NCBI GenBank assembly: GCA_943787605.1
Contig: CALSNB010000001.1
Span: 1,674,001-1,738,000 of the forward strand
DNA: 64,000 nucleotides
Direction: 5' to 3'
Source of the DNA: GCA-2697345 sp002697345
GTDB taxonomy: Bacteria; Pseudomonadota; Alphaproteobacteria; Rhodobacterales; Rhodobacteraceae
Shown piece after piece: positions 39,390 through 47,835 of this stretch. The notes beneath the pieces are model-generated. The model did not search any database. It was not told the DNA's origin and saw only the letters and a program-made list of their open reading frames with translations. The position numbers and the translations under genes were made by a program. How positions within the stretch are numbered: position 1 is the stretch's first letter; the number at the start of each line of letters is the position of its first letter.

Positions 39390-40478
39390 ATGGCTGAAGT
39401 TTTACTTGAAAATATCAATAAGAATTTTGGAAAAATAAAAGCAGTAGATGATTTTTGTTTGCAGATAATGGATAAAGAGTTCGTTGTATTTGTTGGTCCA
39501 TCTGGTTGTGGAAAATCTACCACGTTACGAATGATTGCGGGATTAGAAGAAATAAGTAGTGGAAATATATCTATAGATCAGCGTATTGTTAATAATACTC
39601 ATCCTAAAAATAGAGATATAGCAATGGTTTTTCAAAATTATGCGTTGTATCCTCATTTAAGTGTTCGCGAAAATATTTCATTTGGTATTCGTGCTCAAAA
39701 GCTTCCTAAAAATGAAATTACTTCTAGGACTTTGGAAGCAGCAAAAATCCTAGGTTTAGACGAGTTGTTAGATCGCCGGCCTGGTGAATTATCGGGTGGT
39801 CAGAAACAAAGAGTTGCCATGGGTCGTGCCATAGTAAGAAAGCCCAAGGTATTTTTATTTGATGAACCGTTGTCTAATCTTGACGCGAAACTACGTCATA
39901 AGATGCGAGTGGAGATGAAGAAACTACACCAACAAGTTCAAACGACGACGATTTATGTAACCCACGATCAGGTGGAGGCAATGACATTGGCAGATAGGAT
40001 TGTCATCATGAAGGATGGAAAGATTGAACAGGTTGGATCACCAGATGAGGTTTACCATAAGCCAAACTCCCAGTTTGTAGCTAGCTTTATAGGTTCGCCT
40101 GCTATGAATTTTATCTCTGGAACACTAGAGTTTTTAAATAATAGGAACACTTTAATATGTGATGGTGGACAGACGATTGATCTGGTTGATTGGCCAGATT
40201 TAGTAGGACCCAAATTAACTATGGGCATTCGCCCTGAGCATATGGAATTGAAAACGGAAAAAAGTTCAAAGGTAATCAATACTGTTTTGGATGCAAAAGT
40301 ATCTGTTCTTGAGCCAATGGGACATGAAGTAATTGTAACATGTGACAGTAATATTGGAGAGGTGATAGGTAAATATACGGGTAATACAAAACTAAATGTT
40401 GGCCAAACAATCCATTTTGAATTCAAAAAGGAAAATATTCATTTTTTTGATGAAAATAGTGGAAAGCGTGTAGGTTAA
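39390..40478 (+). CDS. ugpC: Sugar-type ABC transporter ATP-binding protein (UgpC/MalK-like)
   Basis: This 362-residue ATPase begins one base after the lyase stop. Walker A is GPSGCGKSTT, the Q-loop is MVFQNYALYPH, the signature is LSGGQKQRVAMGRA, Walker B is VFLFDEPLSNLD, and the C-terminal regulatory OB-domain is of MalK/UgpC type (MGIRPEHMEL). It energises the permease pair of this operon. The symbol denotes the family; glycerol-3-phosphate specificity is not shown. Confidence 0.92.
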   Translation: MAEVLLENINKNFGKIKAVDDFCLQIMDKEFVVFVGPSGCGKSTTLRMIAGLEEISSGNISIDQRIVNNTHPKNRDIAMVFQNYALYPHLSVRENISFGIRAQKLPKNEITSRTLEAAKILGLDELLDRRPGELSGGQKQRVAMGRAIVRKPKVFLFDEPLSNLDAKLRHKMRVEMKKLHQQVQTTTIYVTHDQVEAMTLADRIVIMKDGKIEQVGSPDEVYHKPNSQFVASFIGSPAMNFISGTLEFLNNRNTLICDGGQTIDLVDWPDLVGPKLTMGIRPEHMELKTEKSSKVINTVLDAKVSVLEPMGHEVIVTCDSNIGEVIGKYTGNTKLNVGQTIHFEFKKENIHFFDENSGKRVG

Positions 40479-40542
40479 TATAAAGTCTTATACAATTTCA
40501 GTAAATAATTAGATAACTCGGATTGAGGTTAAGTTTTACTTT

Positions 40543-41259
40543 ATGGAAATACCTTTTAGAATATCTATTTTTGAAGAGCACTGCAGAGCAGAAGAAGCTG
40601 TGGCCCAACAGATATTAGAGCAGGTGAAGCAAAAGAAAAACTCTGTGATTGGTTTGGCTACTGGCAGAACGATGCGAGGTGTATATGGGTTTCTATTAGA
40701 TGAAGAGAAAAAAGAACCAGGATTATTTAAAGGTGTTACTTTTGTTCAATTAGATGAAATTATTCAAAAAACCGTAGGTGAAGGTATCTTCTCTAAAGAG
40801 TTAAGAGAGTTATTTATAGAACGTTTGGAAGGTGGATATGAGGCATTCCTGTCTATTAATGTATTTGTTGAAGACACGATTAAAGAGGCTGCAGAGTATT
40901 TAAAAAAGGTCCTTAATACTGGTGGAATTGATCTTCAGTTACTTGGGGTCGGAGTTAATGGACACATTGGCTATAATGAACCTGGAAGTGAAAGACAGTC
41001 TTCCTGTAGGGTTGTCTCCTTAGCATCTACTACGATTGAGCGAGATAGCCTCCCAATAGGAAGTATGGGAATTACACTTGGAGTAGGAGATATCCTAAAT
41101 TCAAAAAAGATTATCTTATTAGCTACTGGAGACAGTAAGGCCTTTGCTGTGAGGCAGGCTTTAAAGTCAACCCCTTCTGTAGAAAATCCGGCAAGCTTTC
41201 TTGTTAATCATGAATGCATTTCAATTATTTTGGATAATCAAGCTGCTAGCATGCTATAG
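40543..41259 (+). CDS. Glucosamine-6-phosphate deaminase family (NagB-like)
   Basis: This 238-residue protein of the NagB/sugar-phosphate isomerase family has the substrate motif GLATGRTM, the catalytic aspartate D71 in FVQLDEI, and H141 and E146 in GVGVNGHIGYNEPGSE, matching the D72/H143/E148 positions of NagB. NagB converts glucosamine-6-phosphate to fructose-6-phosphate and ammonia. It lies 64 bases after the ATPase gene, on the same strand, probably in the same unit. Neither nagA nor a sugar kinase is seen, so the exact substrate may differ. Confidence 0.85.
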   Translation: MEIPFRISIFEEHCRAEEAVAQQILEQVKQKKNSVIGLATGRTMRGVYGFLLDEEKKEPGLFKGVTFVQLDEIIQKTVGEGIFSKELRELFIERLEGGYEAFLSINVFVEDTIKEAAEYLKKVLNTGGIDLQLLGVGVNGHIGYNEPGSERQSSCRVVSLASTTIERDSLPIGSMGITLGVGDILNSKKIILLATGDSKAFAVRQALKSTPSVENPASFLVNHECISIILDNQAASML

Positions 41260-41312
41260 CAAATGAAAAAAATCGTTTTCAGAAACTCAGTAATATTTTA
41301 AGTTGGTTAGTT

Positions 41313-42917
41313 TCAAAAACCTGTTGCCATACCATCACCAGATGGATCAGCACCTCCGTCTAACCTACCATTGTTTATGCGAATAGTTTGAAGGATGGGC
41401 ATCATGTAACTATACGGATGACGTTTAGTTGGATAACCTTTTTCCTGTAATTCCTTTTCTGTTGATCTAAGAATTCTGTTTGTAAGTTCAATTGTATTAG
41501 AGGTTGTGGTGAATCTTGGTGCAGACACTGCCTGTTGAGCATCCATGTCAAAATCTACTACATTTAAAATTGCTTGTAGGTTTCCCATGGTAATTGTTGT
41601 TCCCCCTGGAGAACCAACAAGAAGAAAAGGTTTATCATCTTTAAATACAATGGTTGGTGATAGTGCAGTGAACCGAGCTTTCCCAGGAGCTATTGACCCA
41701 GATCTGCCGGGCCGTGGATCAAAGACCATCATACAGTTGTTATACATAAACCCTAACCCGTCGGTTACAACACCACTTGAAGAGCCCAAGGAATGTGTCA
41801 TTGTTACACAATTCCCTAAATTATCAGCTACGCAGATATGAGTTGTTTCCTTTGGATCAGCACCACTATTCAGACGAATAACTGATGTTTTCTCCCCACG
41901 CTTTATTCTTTTAGCCATTGCCAGACTGTATTCTGGTGACAGAAGCTCATCCAAAGGAATATCAAAAAACTTTGGATCACCCATACGATTATCTTTTTCA
42001 ACTGTAGCAATCTTCATCGCTTCGGAAACTGTAGAGATATACTCTGGAGAATTGTGCCCCATAGATTTTAAATCGAAATGGTTTAAAATGTTTAGCATGA
42101 GTACAATGACTAAACCTCCTCCTGGAGGTTGATTGGTAGAAACTTTATATCCTCTGTAATGGGTTACTAGGGGGCTAGTTTCTATTGATCTGCAATTGGC
42201 CAGATCATCCATAGTTAGCAACCCACCATTCGTCGCCATATCATCTGAGATTTTTTTTGCGATGCCCCCAGTATAAAAATCTTCAACACCATGATTTGCT
42301 ATATTTCTATATGTTTCAGCCATATCTGGGTTTTTTAGTGTTTCTCCAACCCCATATAGTAAGCCATTATTGTTAGTATAAATTTTTGCAGTCGCTTCAT
42401 CTTCAGTCATGCCTCGTATTCTAGCAATTCTTCCAGAAATACTGGGTGTCGTCCAAAAGCTATGAACTTGGGGTCTTATTGCGAACCCTTCTTCGCAATA
42501 AGTAATAGCTGGTTGTAAAGCGTCACTCATTGAGAGTGTTCCAAACTTTTTGAGAATATCATCAAAGGCTCTTAACGTCATTGGTGTGGTCATGCATTGA
42601 TAACCTACTTCGTTAACCTGATTTCTAAGTAAAAAACCAAAGCCATCATCGCACTCGCCATCTATCAGACTTTCCCACATTTCAGGTTTGGACGCTAATG
42701 GTGCACGTCCATGGAAATCTATTATTCTATGTGTACCATCTGCTAAATGGATATGACACGATCCAAATCCAGCAATTCCACACATCTGCGGGTCCACTGC
42801 CGTTTGAACTAGTCCAGCTGAAATGGCAGCGTCAATAACATTGCCGCCATTGCGAAGTATATCAAGGCCAGATTCTACTGCTTCGGGTTGGGGCGCTGAG
42901 ATCATATACTGGGTCAT
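41313..42917 (-). CDS. Gamma-glutamyltranspeptidase family Ntn hydrolase
   Basis: This 534-residue protein is probably self-cleaved before the nucleophile T358 in KETTHICVADNLGN, giving large and small subunits. The small-subunit motifs GSSSGVVTDGLGFMYNN and LVGSPGGTTI are present. GGT cleaves gamma-glutamyl bonds, such as those of glutathione. No signal peptide is seen before MISAPQPEAVESG, so it may be cytoplasmic, unlike classical periplasmic GGT. It is preceded by AAGGACATCTA. It converges on the NagB-like gene and may belong to the same catabolic region. Confidence 0.88.
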   Translation of the reverse strand: MTQYMISAPQPEAVESGLDILRNGGNVIDAAISAGLVQTAVDPQMCGIAGFGSCHIHLADGTHRIIDFHGRAPLASKPEMWESLIDGECDDGFGFLLRNQVNEVGYQCMTTPMTLRAFDDILKKFGTLSMSDALQPAITYCEEGFAIRPQVHSFWTTPSISGRIARIRGMTEDEATAKIYTNNNGLLYGVGETLKNPDMAETYRNIANHGVEDFYTGGIAKKISDDMATNGGLLTMDDLANCRSIETSPLVTHYRGYKVSTNQPPGGGLVIVLMLNILNHFDLKSMGHNSPEYISTVSEAMKIATVEKDNRMGDPKFFDIPLDELLSPEYSLAMAKRIKRGEKTSVIRLNSGADPKETTHICVADNLGNCVTMTHSLGSSSGVVTDGLGFMYNNCMMVFDPRPGRSGSIAPGKARFTALSPTIVFKDDKPFLLVGSPGGTTITMGNLQAILNVVDFDMDAQQAVSAPRFTTTSNTIELTNRILRSTEKELQEKGYPTKRHPYSYMMPILQTIRINNGRLDGGADPSGDGMATGF

Positions 42918-43258
42918 TAGATGTCCTTTTTTGTAAATACAGTAGTACTTTTATTGTAAGCCTTATTGCTATTGTTTGATACTCCCAAAAATAGAATTTA
43001 TTTAGTTTTAGACTACAGTAAAGCACTTTCTTCAGATTAAACAATTAACCTCTATAGTTTGATATCAAAAATAATGGAACATATGAAACGGTCAACTTTT
43101 CCTGACCTGGGAGCTTTCTTTTAATTACCATAGTTACTGCTTGCTCCTAAATTTCTCAAGGAGACTCGCATTAAGCTCTTAAAAGTAAAATAAAATATTG
43201 ACCAATTGGGAAAAAAAATACCAATATATATTACTTTATAAAAATGGGGAGGATCATT
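42918..43258. other. Divergent intergenic region between GGT and the BMP transporter operon
   Basis: About 340 AT-rich bases with no supportable ORF. A weak promoter-like TTGACC at 43198 with an AATATA about 20 bases downstream could drive the BMP operon, and GGGGAGG directly precedes its first ATG. I looked for a purine-type riboswitch core upstream of this putative purine importer and did not see one. Confidence 0.4.
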
Positions 43259-44251
43259 ATGAAAATACAATTTAGTTATATCCGTCGTATCATATTAGCT
43301 TTTACAGCTTCTATCGGCGTTTTAATGTCTGTAGGCGCTGCTGTTGCAGAGAAAGTTAAAGTGGCCGGTGTATATACGCTTCCAGTAGAACAGCAATGGA
43401 TTAGTAGAATACATAAAGCACTGAACGCTGCCGATGCTCGTGGAGAAGTAGATTATACTTTTTCTGAGAATGTTGCTAATACGGATTACGAGAGAGTTAT
43501 GCGAGAATATGCAGAACAAGGAATGCATATGATAGTTGGAGAAGTATTTGGATTAGAAAGAGCTGCGCGTAAAGTGGCTAAAGATTATCCTGAGACAGCT
43601 TTTCTGATGGGATCTTCTTTTGGCCCTGTTTCTCCAAATTTTTCTGTTTTTGATAACTGGATTCATGAGCCGAGCTATTTGACAGGAATGATAGCTGGGG
43701 CAGCGTCAAAATCAAATATTATTGGGATGGTAGGTGGATACGCTATCCCAGAAGTTAATCGCTTAATGCAAGCTTTTATGGACGGCGCACGTGAAGTTAA
43801 CCCTGAAGTTAAGTTTTTAGTTAACTTTCTGGATAGCTGGTACGACCCACCAAAAGCTAAAGAAAGTGCATTTGCTATGATTGATGCAGGAGCAGATATT
43901 ATGTTTGCAGAAAGGTTTGGAGTTTCAGATGCTGCTGTAGAACGAGGTGTGAAAGCAGTTGGAAATGTGATTGATACATCTGGTGACTATCCGGGAACGA
44001 TTATGGCTTCAGCAATTTGGCACTTTGAGGCGACAATTGATAAAGCTGTTTCAAGAGTGCAAGATGGAACATTTGAAGCTTCGGATTATGGACAATACAG
44101 CTTCATGGGATACGGGGGTGGTTCACTCGTCGTTGACGAGTCGTTGATATCTCCAGAAGTTCTTGCGAAAGTGCGAGAACGAGAAAATGAAATCATGGAT
44201 GGAATGTTCCGAGTTAATGTGAATGATGCCCGTCCGGTTTCAGATAAATAA
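43259..44251 (+). CDS. BMP family ABC transporter substrate-binding protein (PnrA-like)
   Basis: This 330-residue periplasmic protein of the basic-membrane-protein/PnrA family binds nucleosides or purines in characterised members. A Sec signal (about 1-29, ending GAAVAEKVK) lacks a lipobox cysteine, as usual in Alphaproteobacteria. The start is the ATG 43259 behind a strong GGGGAGG; the longer frame from 43244 would use this ribosome site as coding sequence. Family features include VAGVYTLPVEQQWI, DMGP-like repeats and GVSDAAVERGVK. It is the first gene of a five-gene unit that ends with a CodA-like deaminase. Confidence 0.92.
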   Translation: MKIQFSYIRRIILAFTASIGVLMSVGAAVAEKVKVAGVYTLPVEQQWISRIHKALNAADARGEVDYTFSENVANTDYERVMREYAEQGMHMIVGEVFGLERAARKVAKDYPETAFLMGSSFGPVSPNFSVFDNWIHEPSYLTGMIAGAASKSNIIGMVGGYAIPEVNRLMQAFMDGAREVNPEVKFLVNFLDSWYDPPKAKESAFAMIDAGADIMFAERFGVSDAAVERGVKAVGNVIDTSGDYPGTIMASAIWHFEATIDKAVSRVQDGTFEASDYGQYSFMGYGGGSLVVDESLISPEVLAKVRERENEIMDGMFRVNVNDARPVSDK

Positions 44252-44262
44252 TGTTACTAAAG

Positions 44263-44290
44263 TTGGGCTAGTTTGAATTTACTAGCCCAA
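44263..44290 (+). terminator. Hairpin after the BMP binding-protein gene
   Basis: TTGGGCTAGT (44263-44272) pairs perfectly with ACTAGCCCAA (44281-44290), 10 bp with an 8-base loop, 12 bases after the stop codon. There is no good T-run, so it may stabilise the upstream message or act as a weak attenuator rather than a full terminator. Confidence 0.6.
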
Positions 44291-44299
44291 TCTAATCAA

Positions 44300-45817
44300 A
44301 TGTCAGCTCAAAAAGTTTTATCACTTCGGTCACTTTCAAAGAAATTTGGAAGTGTGGTGGCTAACGATGATGTTAGTCTTGACTTATACGTTGGAGAAAT
44401 CCTTTCACTGCTCGGTGAAAATGGTGCAGGAAAAACGACATTAATGAACATGTTATTTGGGCATTATCTTCCTGATGATGGTGAAATACTAATCACAAAT
44501 AAGAGCAACCAAATGGAGCCGCTTCGTTTAGGTCAGCCTCAGGCTGCTATATTGGCGGGGATAGGTATGGTTCATCAGCACTTTACTCTTGCAGAGAATT
44601 TAACAGTCTTTGAAAATATTACGATTGGTGTGGAGTCGCTCTGGTCACTTAAAACAGATAAAAAGAAGGCCCAAAAGAAAATAGCAGATATCATTGAGCG
44701 GAGTGGACTTGTTGTTGCTCTAGATGAGCCAGTGGGGAGATTATCAGTAGGAGAACGGCAGCGAGTAGAAATATTAAAGGCATTATATCGGGACGCTAGG
44801 GTCCTTGTTTTAGATGAGCCAACGGCTGTCTTAACACCTAAAGAAGCGGATATACTGTTTGATAATGTAAAAGCTATGACAGATGACGGGCTCTCAGTAA
44901 TTTTTATATCTCACAAATTACGCGAGGTTTTAGAGTTTTCGAATCGAATAGTAGTTCTTCGCCACGGAAAAAAAGTTGGAGAAATGTTAACAAAAGATGC
45001 TGATGAACAAAGTATAGCAAAGATGATGGTTGGAGAAAGTACACTCCTTTCTAAACGAGTAGAGATTCAAGTAGGTAATCCTCTTTTGTCCCTTGAAAAA
45101 ATTTCGATGAAAGGATCATCCAGGCGAAACAGACTTGTTGATATTTCACTAAAAGTTCATGAGCATGAAATTCTAGGAATAGCTGGTGTGTCAGGAAACG
45201 GACAGTCTTCCCTTGCAGAACTTATATCTGGTCTACAAAAACCTGATCAGGGAGAAGTGATTCTTGGTACTTCTAAGGTAAAAAAACTAAATCCAAAGGT
45301 AATTGTTAAAGCTGGAATTGGACGAATTCCAGAGGATCGTCATAAAGATGGAATAGTTGGGAATATGACAGTTGCAGAGAATATTATTCTTGAAAGCTTA
45401 AACGAAAAAAATATACAAAAGTTTGGGTTTTTAAATAGAGGGTCCATAAACTCCATAGCCGAAGAATTATGCTCCTCTTATGATGTAAGAGGGCCGGGGG
45501 TCCATGCCCATGCCAGACTTTTGTCTGGGGGAAATATTCAAAAAATGATACTTGCAAGAGTGTTTAGTAGAAATCCAAAAATAATTTTGGCTAACCAACC
45601 CACACGTGGTCTCGATATGGGAGCTGCAAGTGAGGTGGAGAGGCGTCTCTTAGAAGCACGAAAAAATGGATCAGGGATACTTTTAATTTCTGAGGATCTG
45701 GATGAAATATTAAGGCTGTCAGATCGAGTTCTTGTCATTCATAGCGGTGTCTTGACAGAAATAGAAAATATGGATCGAGAACAAATAGGTCTAATGATGG
45801 CTGGAGAATCTTTATGA
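44300..45817 (+). CDS. BMP-type ABC transporter ATP-binding protein (two ABC domains)
   Basis: This protein of about 505 residues carries two tandem ATPase domains as in RbsA or YufO. First domain: Walker A GENGAGKTT, signature LSVGERQRVEILKALY, Walker B VLVLDEPTAVL. The second domain has a degenerate Walker A (GVSGNGQSS) and signature LLSGGNIQKMILARV. I chose the ATG at 44300; the longer frame from TTG 44273 begins in the loop of the preceding hairpin. Neither start has a clear Shine-Dalgarno. It overlaps the next gene by four bases. Confidence 0.9.
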   Translation: MSAQKVLSLRSLSKKFGSVVANDDVSLDLYVGEILSLLGENGAGKTTLMNMLFGHYLPDDGEILITNKSNQMEPLRLGQPQAAILAGIGMVHQHFTLAENLTVFENITIGVESLWSLKTDKKKAQKKIADIIERSGLVVALDEPVGRLSVGERQRVEILKALYRDARVLVLDEPTAVLTPKEADILFDNVKAMTDDGLSVIFISHKLREVLEFSNRIVVLRHGKKVGEMLTKDADEQSIAKMMVGESTLLSKRVEIQVGNPLLSLEKISMKGSSRRNRLVDISLKVHEHEILGIAGVSGNGQSSLAELISGLQKPDQGEVILGTSKVKKLNPKVIVKAGIGRIPEDRHKDGIVGNMTVAENIILESLNEKNIQKFGFLNRGSINSIAEELCSSYDVRGPGVHAHARLLSGGNIQKMILARVFSRNPKIILANQPTRGLDMGAASEVERRLLEARKNGSGILLISEDLDEILRLSDRVLVIHSGVLTEIENMDREQIGLMMAGESL

Positions 45818-46890
45818 TAAGGATAGAGAACAGAAATTCGTCTTCACGACTTTTTAAATTTAGTATTCCCATTATATCAGCAGTGTTATCTTTAATATTA
45901 GCAGCGATCCCCCTAGCTTTTGCCGGTGCCAATATTGGGGAGGCTTATTTTGTTATGATAAAAGGTGTGTTTGGGTCTGTCTTTGCAGTATCTGAAATGC
46001 TAACTCGTGCTACCCCATTAATTTTTACAGGGCTCGCTGCGGCAGTCGCTTTTCGTGCAAGGCTATGGAATATAGGTGCAGAAGGGCAATTGTACCTTGG
46101 TGCTATGGCTGCAGTAGCAATTGGTACTGGTGCATTGGATATTAGTGGATTTTTTTTATTACCTATCATTATTACTTTTGGTTGTTTAATGGGAGCCTTT
46201 GGTATGGTTGTACCTATGGCATTAAAAACAAGATTTGGTGCTGATGAGGTTGTAACTACACTCCTACTAAATTTTATTATTCTGATATTCCTTCAGATGA
46301 TGTTAGAGGGTCCGTTGAAAGACCCTATGGGATTAGGTTGGCCGCAATCTGCTCCTATTCTAGATCAGGGAATGTTACCAACGCTTCTAACTCGAATGCG
46401 TGTTCATTCCGGATTAATTATAGGGCTAGTTTTGGCTGTAATTTTGCAGATTTTTATTAATCGCTCTATTTGGGGGTTTAAACTCAGGGCGGTAGGAGAG
46501 AATATTTTTGCGGCCCGCCATGCTGGTATTGGTGTAAATAAATCTTTACTTGGTGTTGCAATTTGTTCTGGAGCACTTGCTGGCCTTGCAGGCGTGAGCG
46601 AAGTGATTGGCCTAAAAGGGTATTTGACTGCAGATTTGTCTCCAGGTTTTGGTTATACTGGTATCGTAGTGGCTATGTTGGCAGGGCTTTCCCCTATCGG
46701 AGTAATTGCGGCTGCACTCTTTATAGCTTCCGTCTTTGTTGGAGCAGATAGTATGAGCCGTGCAATGGGTGTGTCTTCCTATTTAGCTGATTTAGTAGTC
46801 GCAATGTCATTAATATGTGTTTTAATTGGGGGGTTTGTCTCAAACTATAAACTCACTTTTACGAAACAAAAAAAGGTGACAACTAAATGA
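45814..46890 (+). CDS. BMP-type ABC transporter permease 1 (YufP-like)
   Basis: This 358-residue membrane protein of the BPD_transp_2 family has multiple membrane segments and the conserved RLWNIGAEGQLYLGAMAAV and FGADEVVTTLLLNFI segments typical of nucleoside-type permeases. It starts in an ATGA overlap with the ATPase gene and ends in an ATGA overlap with the second permease, so the three are produced together. Confidence 0.93.
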   Translation: MIRIENRNSSSRLFKFSIPIISAVLSLILAAIPLAFAGANIGEAYFVMIKGVFGSVFAVSEMLTRATPLIFTGLAAAVAFRARLWNIGAEGQLYLGAMAAVAIGTGALDISGFFLLPIIITFGCLMGAFGMVVPMALKTRFGADEVVTTLLLNFIILIFLQMMLEGPLKDPMGLGWPQSAPILDQGMLPTLLTRMRVHSGLIIGLVLAVILQIFINRSIWGFKLRAVGENIFAARHAGIGVNKSLLGVAICSGALAGLAGVSEVIGLKGYLTADLSPGFGYTGIVVAMLAGLSPIGVIAAALFIASVFVGADSMSRAMGVSSYLADLVVAMSLICVLIGGFVSNYKLTFTKQKKVTTK

Positions 46891-47831
46891 TTGATATTCT
46901 CCAAATTCTCATTAGTGAATCTTTCTGGGCCGCATCGTTGAGAATATCAACACCATTAATTTTTGGGGTACTTGGCGCGTTGTTGTGTGAGAAATCTGGT
47001 GTCTTAAATCTTGGGATAGAAGGAATTTTCGTGGCTGGAGCTATGTCTGGCTGGCTCGCCGTTTGGCTGGGAGCTGGTCTAATTGGGGGAGTAATTGTGG
47101 CCGGATTAGCTGGAGCATTTTTTGGTTTAATACACGCTATTTTGACCGTACCTTTAGGTTTATCTCAACACGTCTCCGGTTTAGGTGTAACATTGTTTGC
47201 AACCTCCTTAAGTTACTTTATTTATAGAACGGCTTTGCCCAACGTGTCATCACCTCCTAGGATCGAACCCTTTCGTCCGATAGATATTCCCATTATTTCT
47301 GAGATACCCTTCCTTGGAGAAATAATCGGTCAACAGACAGCTATGACTTGGTTGGCATTGATAATGGTTTTTATTGTCTGGTTTGTTCTTTATAAAACTC
47401 CTTTAGGAATTGCCATCCAGGCTGTTGGAGACAATCCTAACTCTGTCGATGCGCAAGGCTTATCAGTTTATGGCTTAAGAATTGGATCTGTTGTTGCTGG
47501 ATCAGCTTTAATGGGGGTTGGGGGAGCTTTCTTGACGATGTCGGCTTTTGATGCCTTCTTTTTTGGAATGGTTAATGGTCGGGGATGGGTTTGCATTGCA
47601 TTGGTAATCTTCGCTAGCTGGAAGCCTGGGAAGGCTTTGCTGGGAGCTGTATTATTTGGCGCCTTTGATGCTTTACAAGTCCGTCTTCAGACTGAGGTTG
47701 GGGCGTTTGTCCCTGGACAAATTTTCTTAATGGCTCCTTATGTTTTGTCAATTTTTGCTCTTATGGTTGCTGCACGAAAAGCTGATTATCCGCGAGCTCT
47801 TTTGACTCCATGGTTTAAAGGTGAAAGGTGA
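46887..47831 (+). CDS. BMP-type ABC transporter permease 2 (YufQ-like)
   Basis: This is the 314-residue partner permease with the hallmark LLCEKSGVLNLGIEGIFVAGAM near the N-terminus and GIAIQAVGDNPNSVDAQGLSV in the cytoplasmic loop. It completes a binding protein-ATPase-permease-permease set. The following deaminase gene starts five bases after the stop. Confidence 0.93.
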   Translation: MIDILQILISESFWAASLRISTPLIFGVLGALLCEKSGVLNLGIEGIFVAGAMSGWLAVWLGAGLIGGVIVAGLAGAFFGLIHAILTVPLGLSQHVSGLGVTLFATSLSYFIYRTALPNVSSPPRIEPFRPIDIPIISEIPFLGEIIGQQTAMTWLALIMVFIVWFVLYKTPLGIAIQAVGDNPNSVDAQGLSVYGLRIGSVVAGSALMGVGGAFLTMSAFDAFFFGMVNGRGWVCIALVIFASWKPGKALLGAVLFGAFDALQVRLQTEVGAFVPGQIFLMAPYVLSIFALMVAARKADYPRALLTPWFKGER

Positions 47832-47835
47832 TAAT

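Noticed and set aside
42918..43258. Purine riboswitch upstream of the BMP transporter
   Set aside because: The conserved junction sequences of the purine aptamer are not present.
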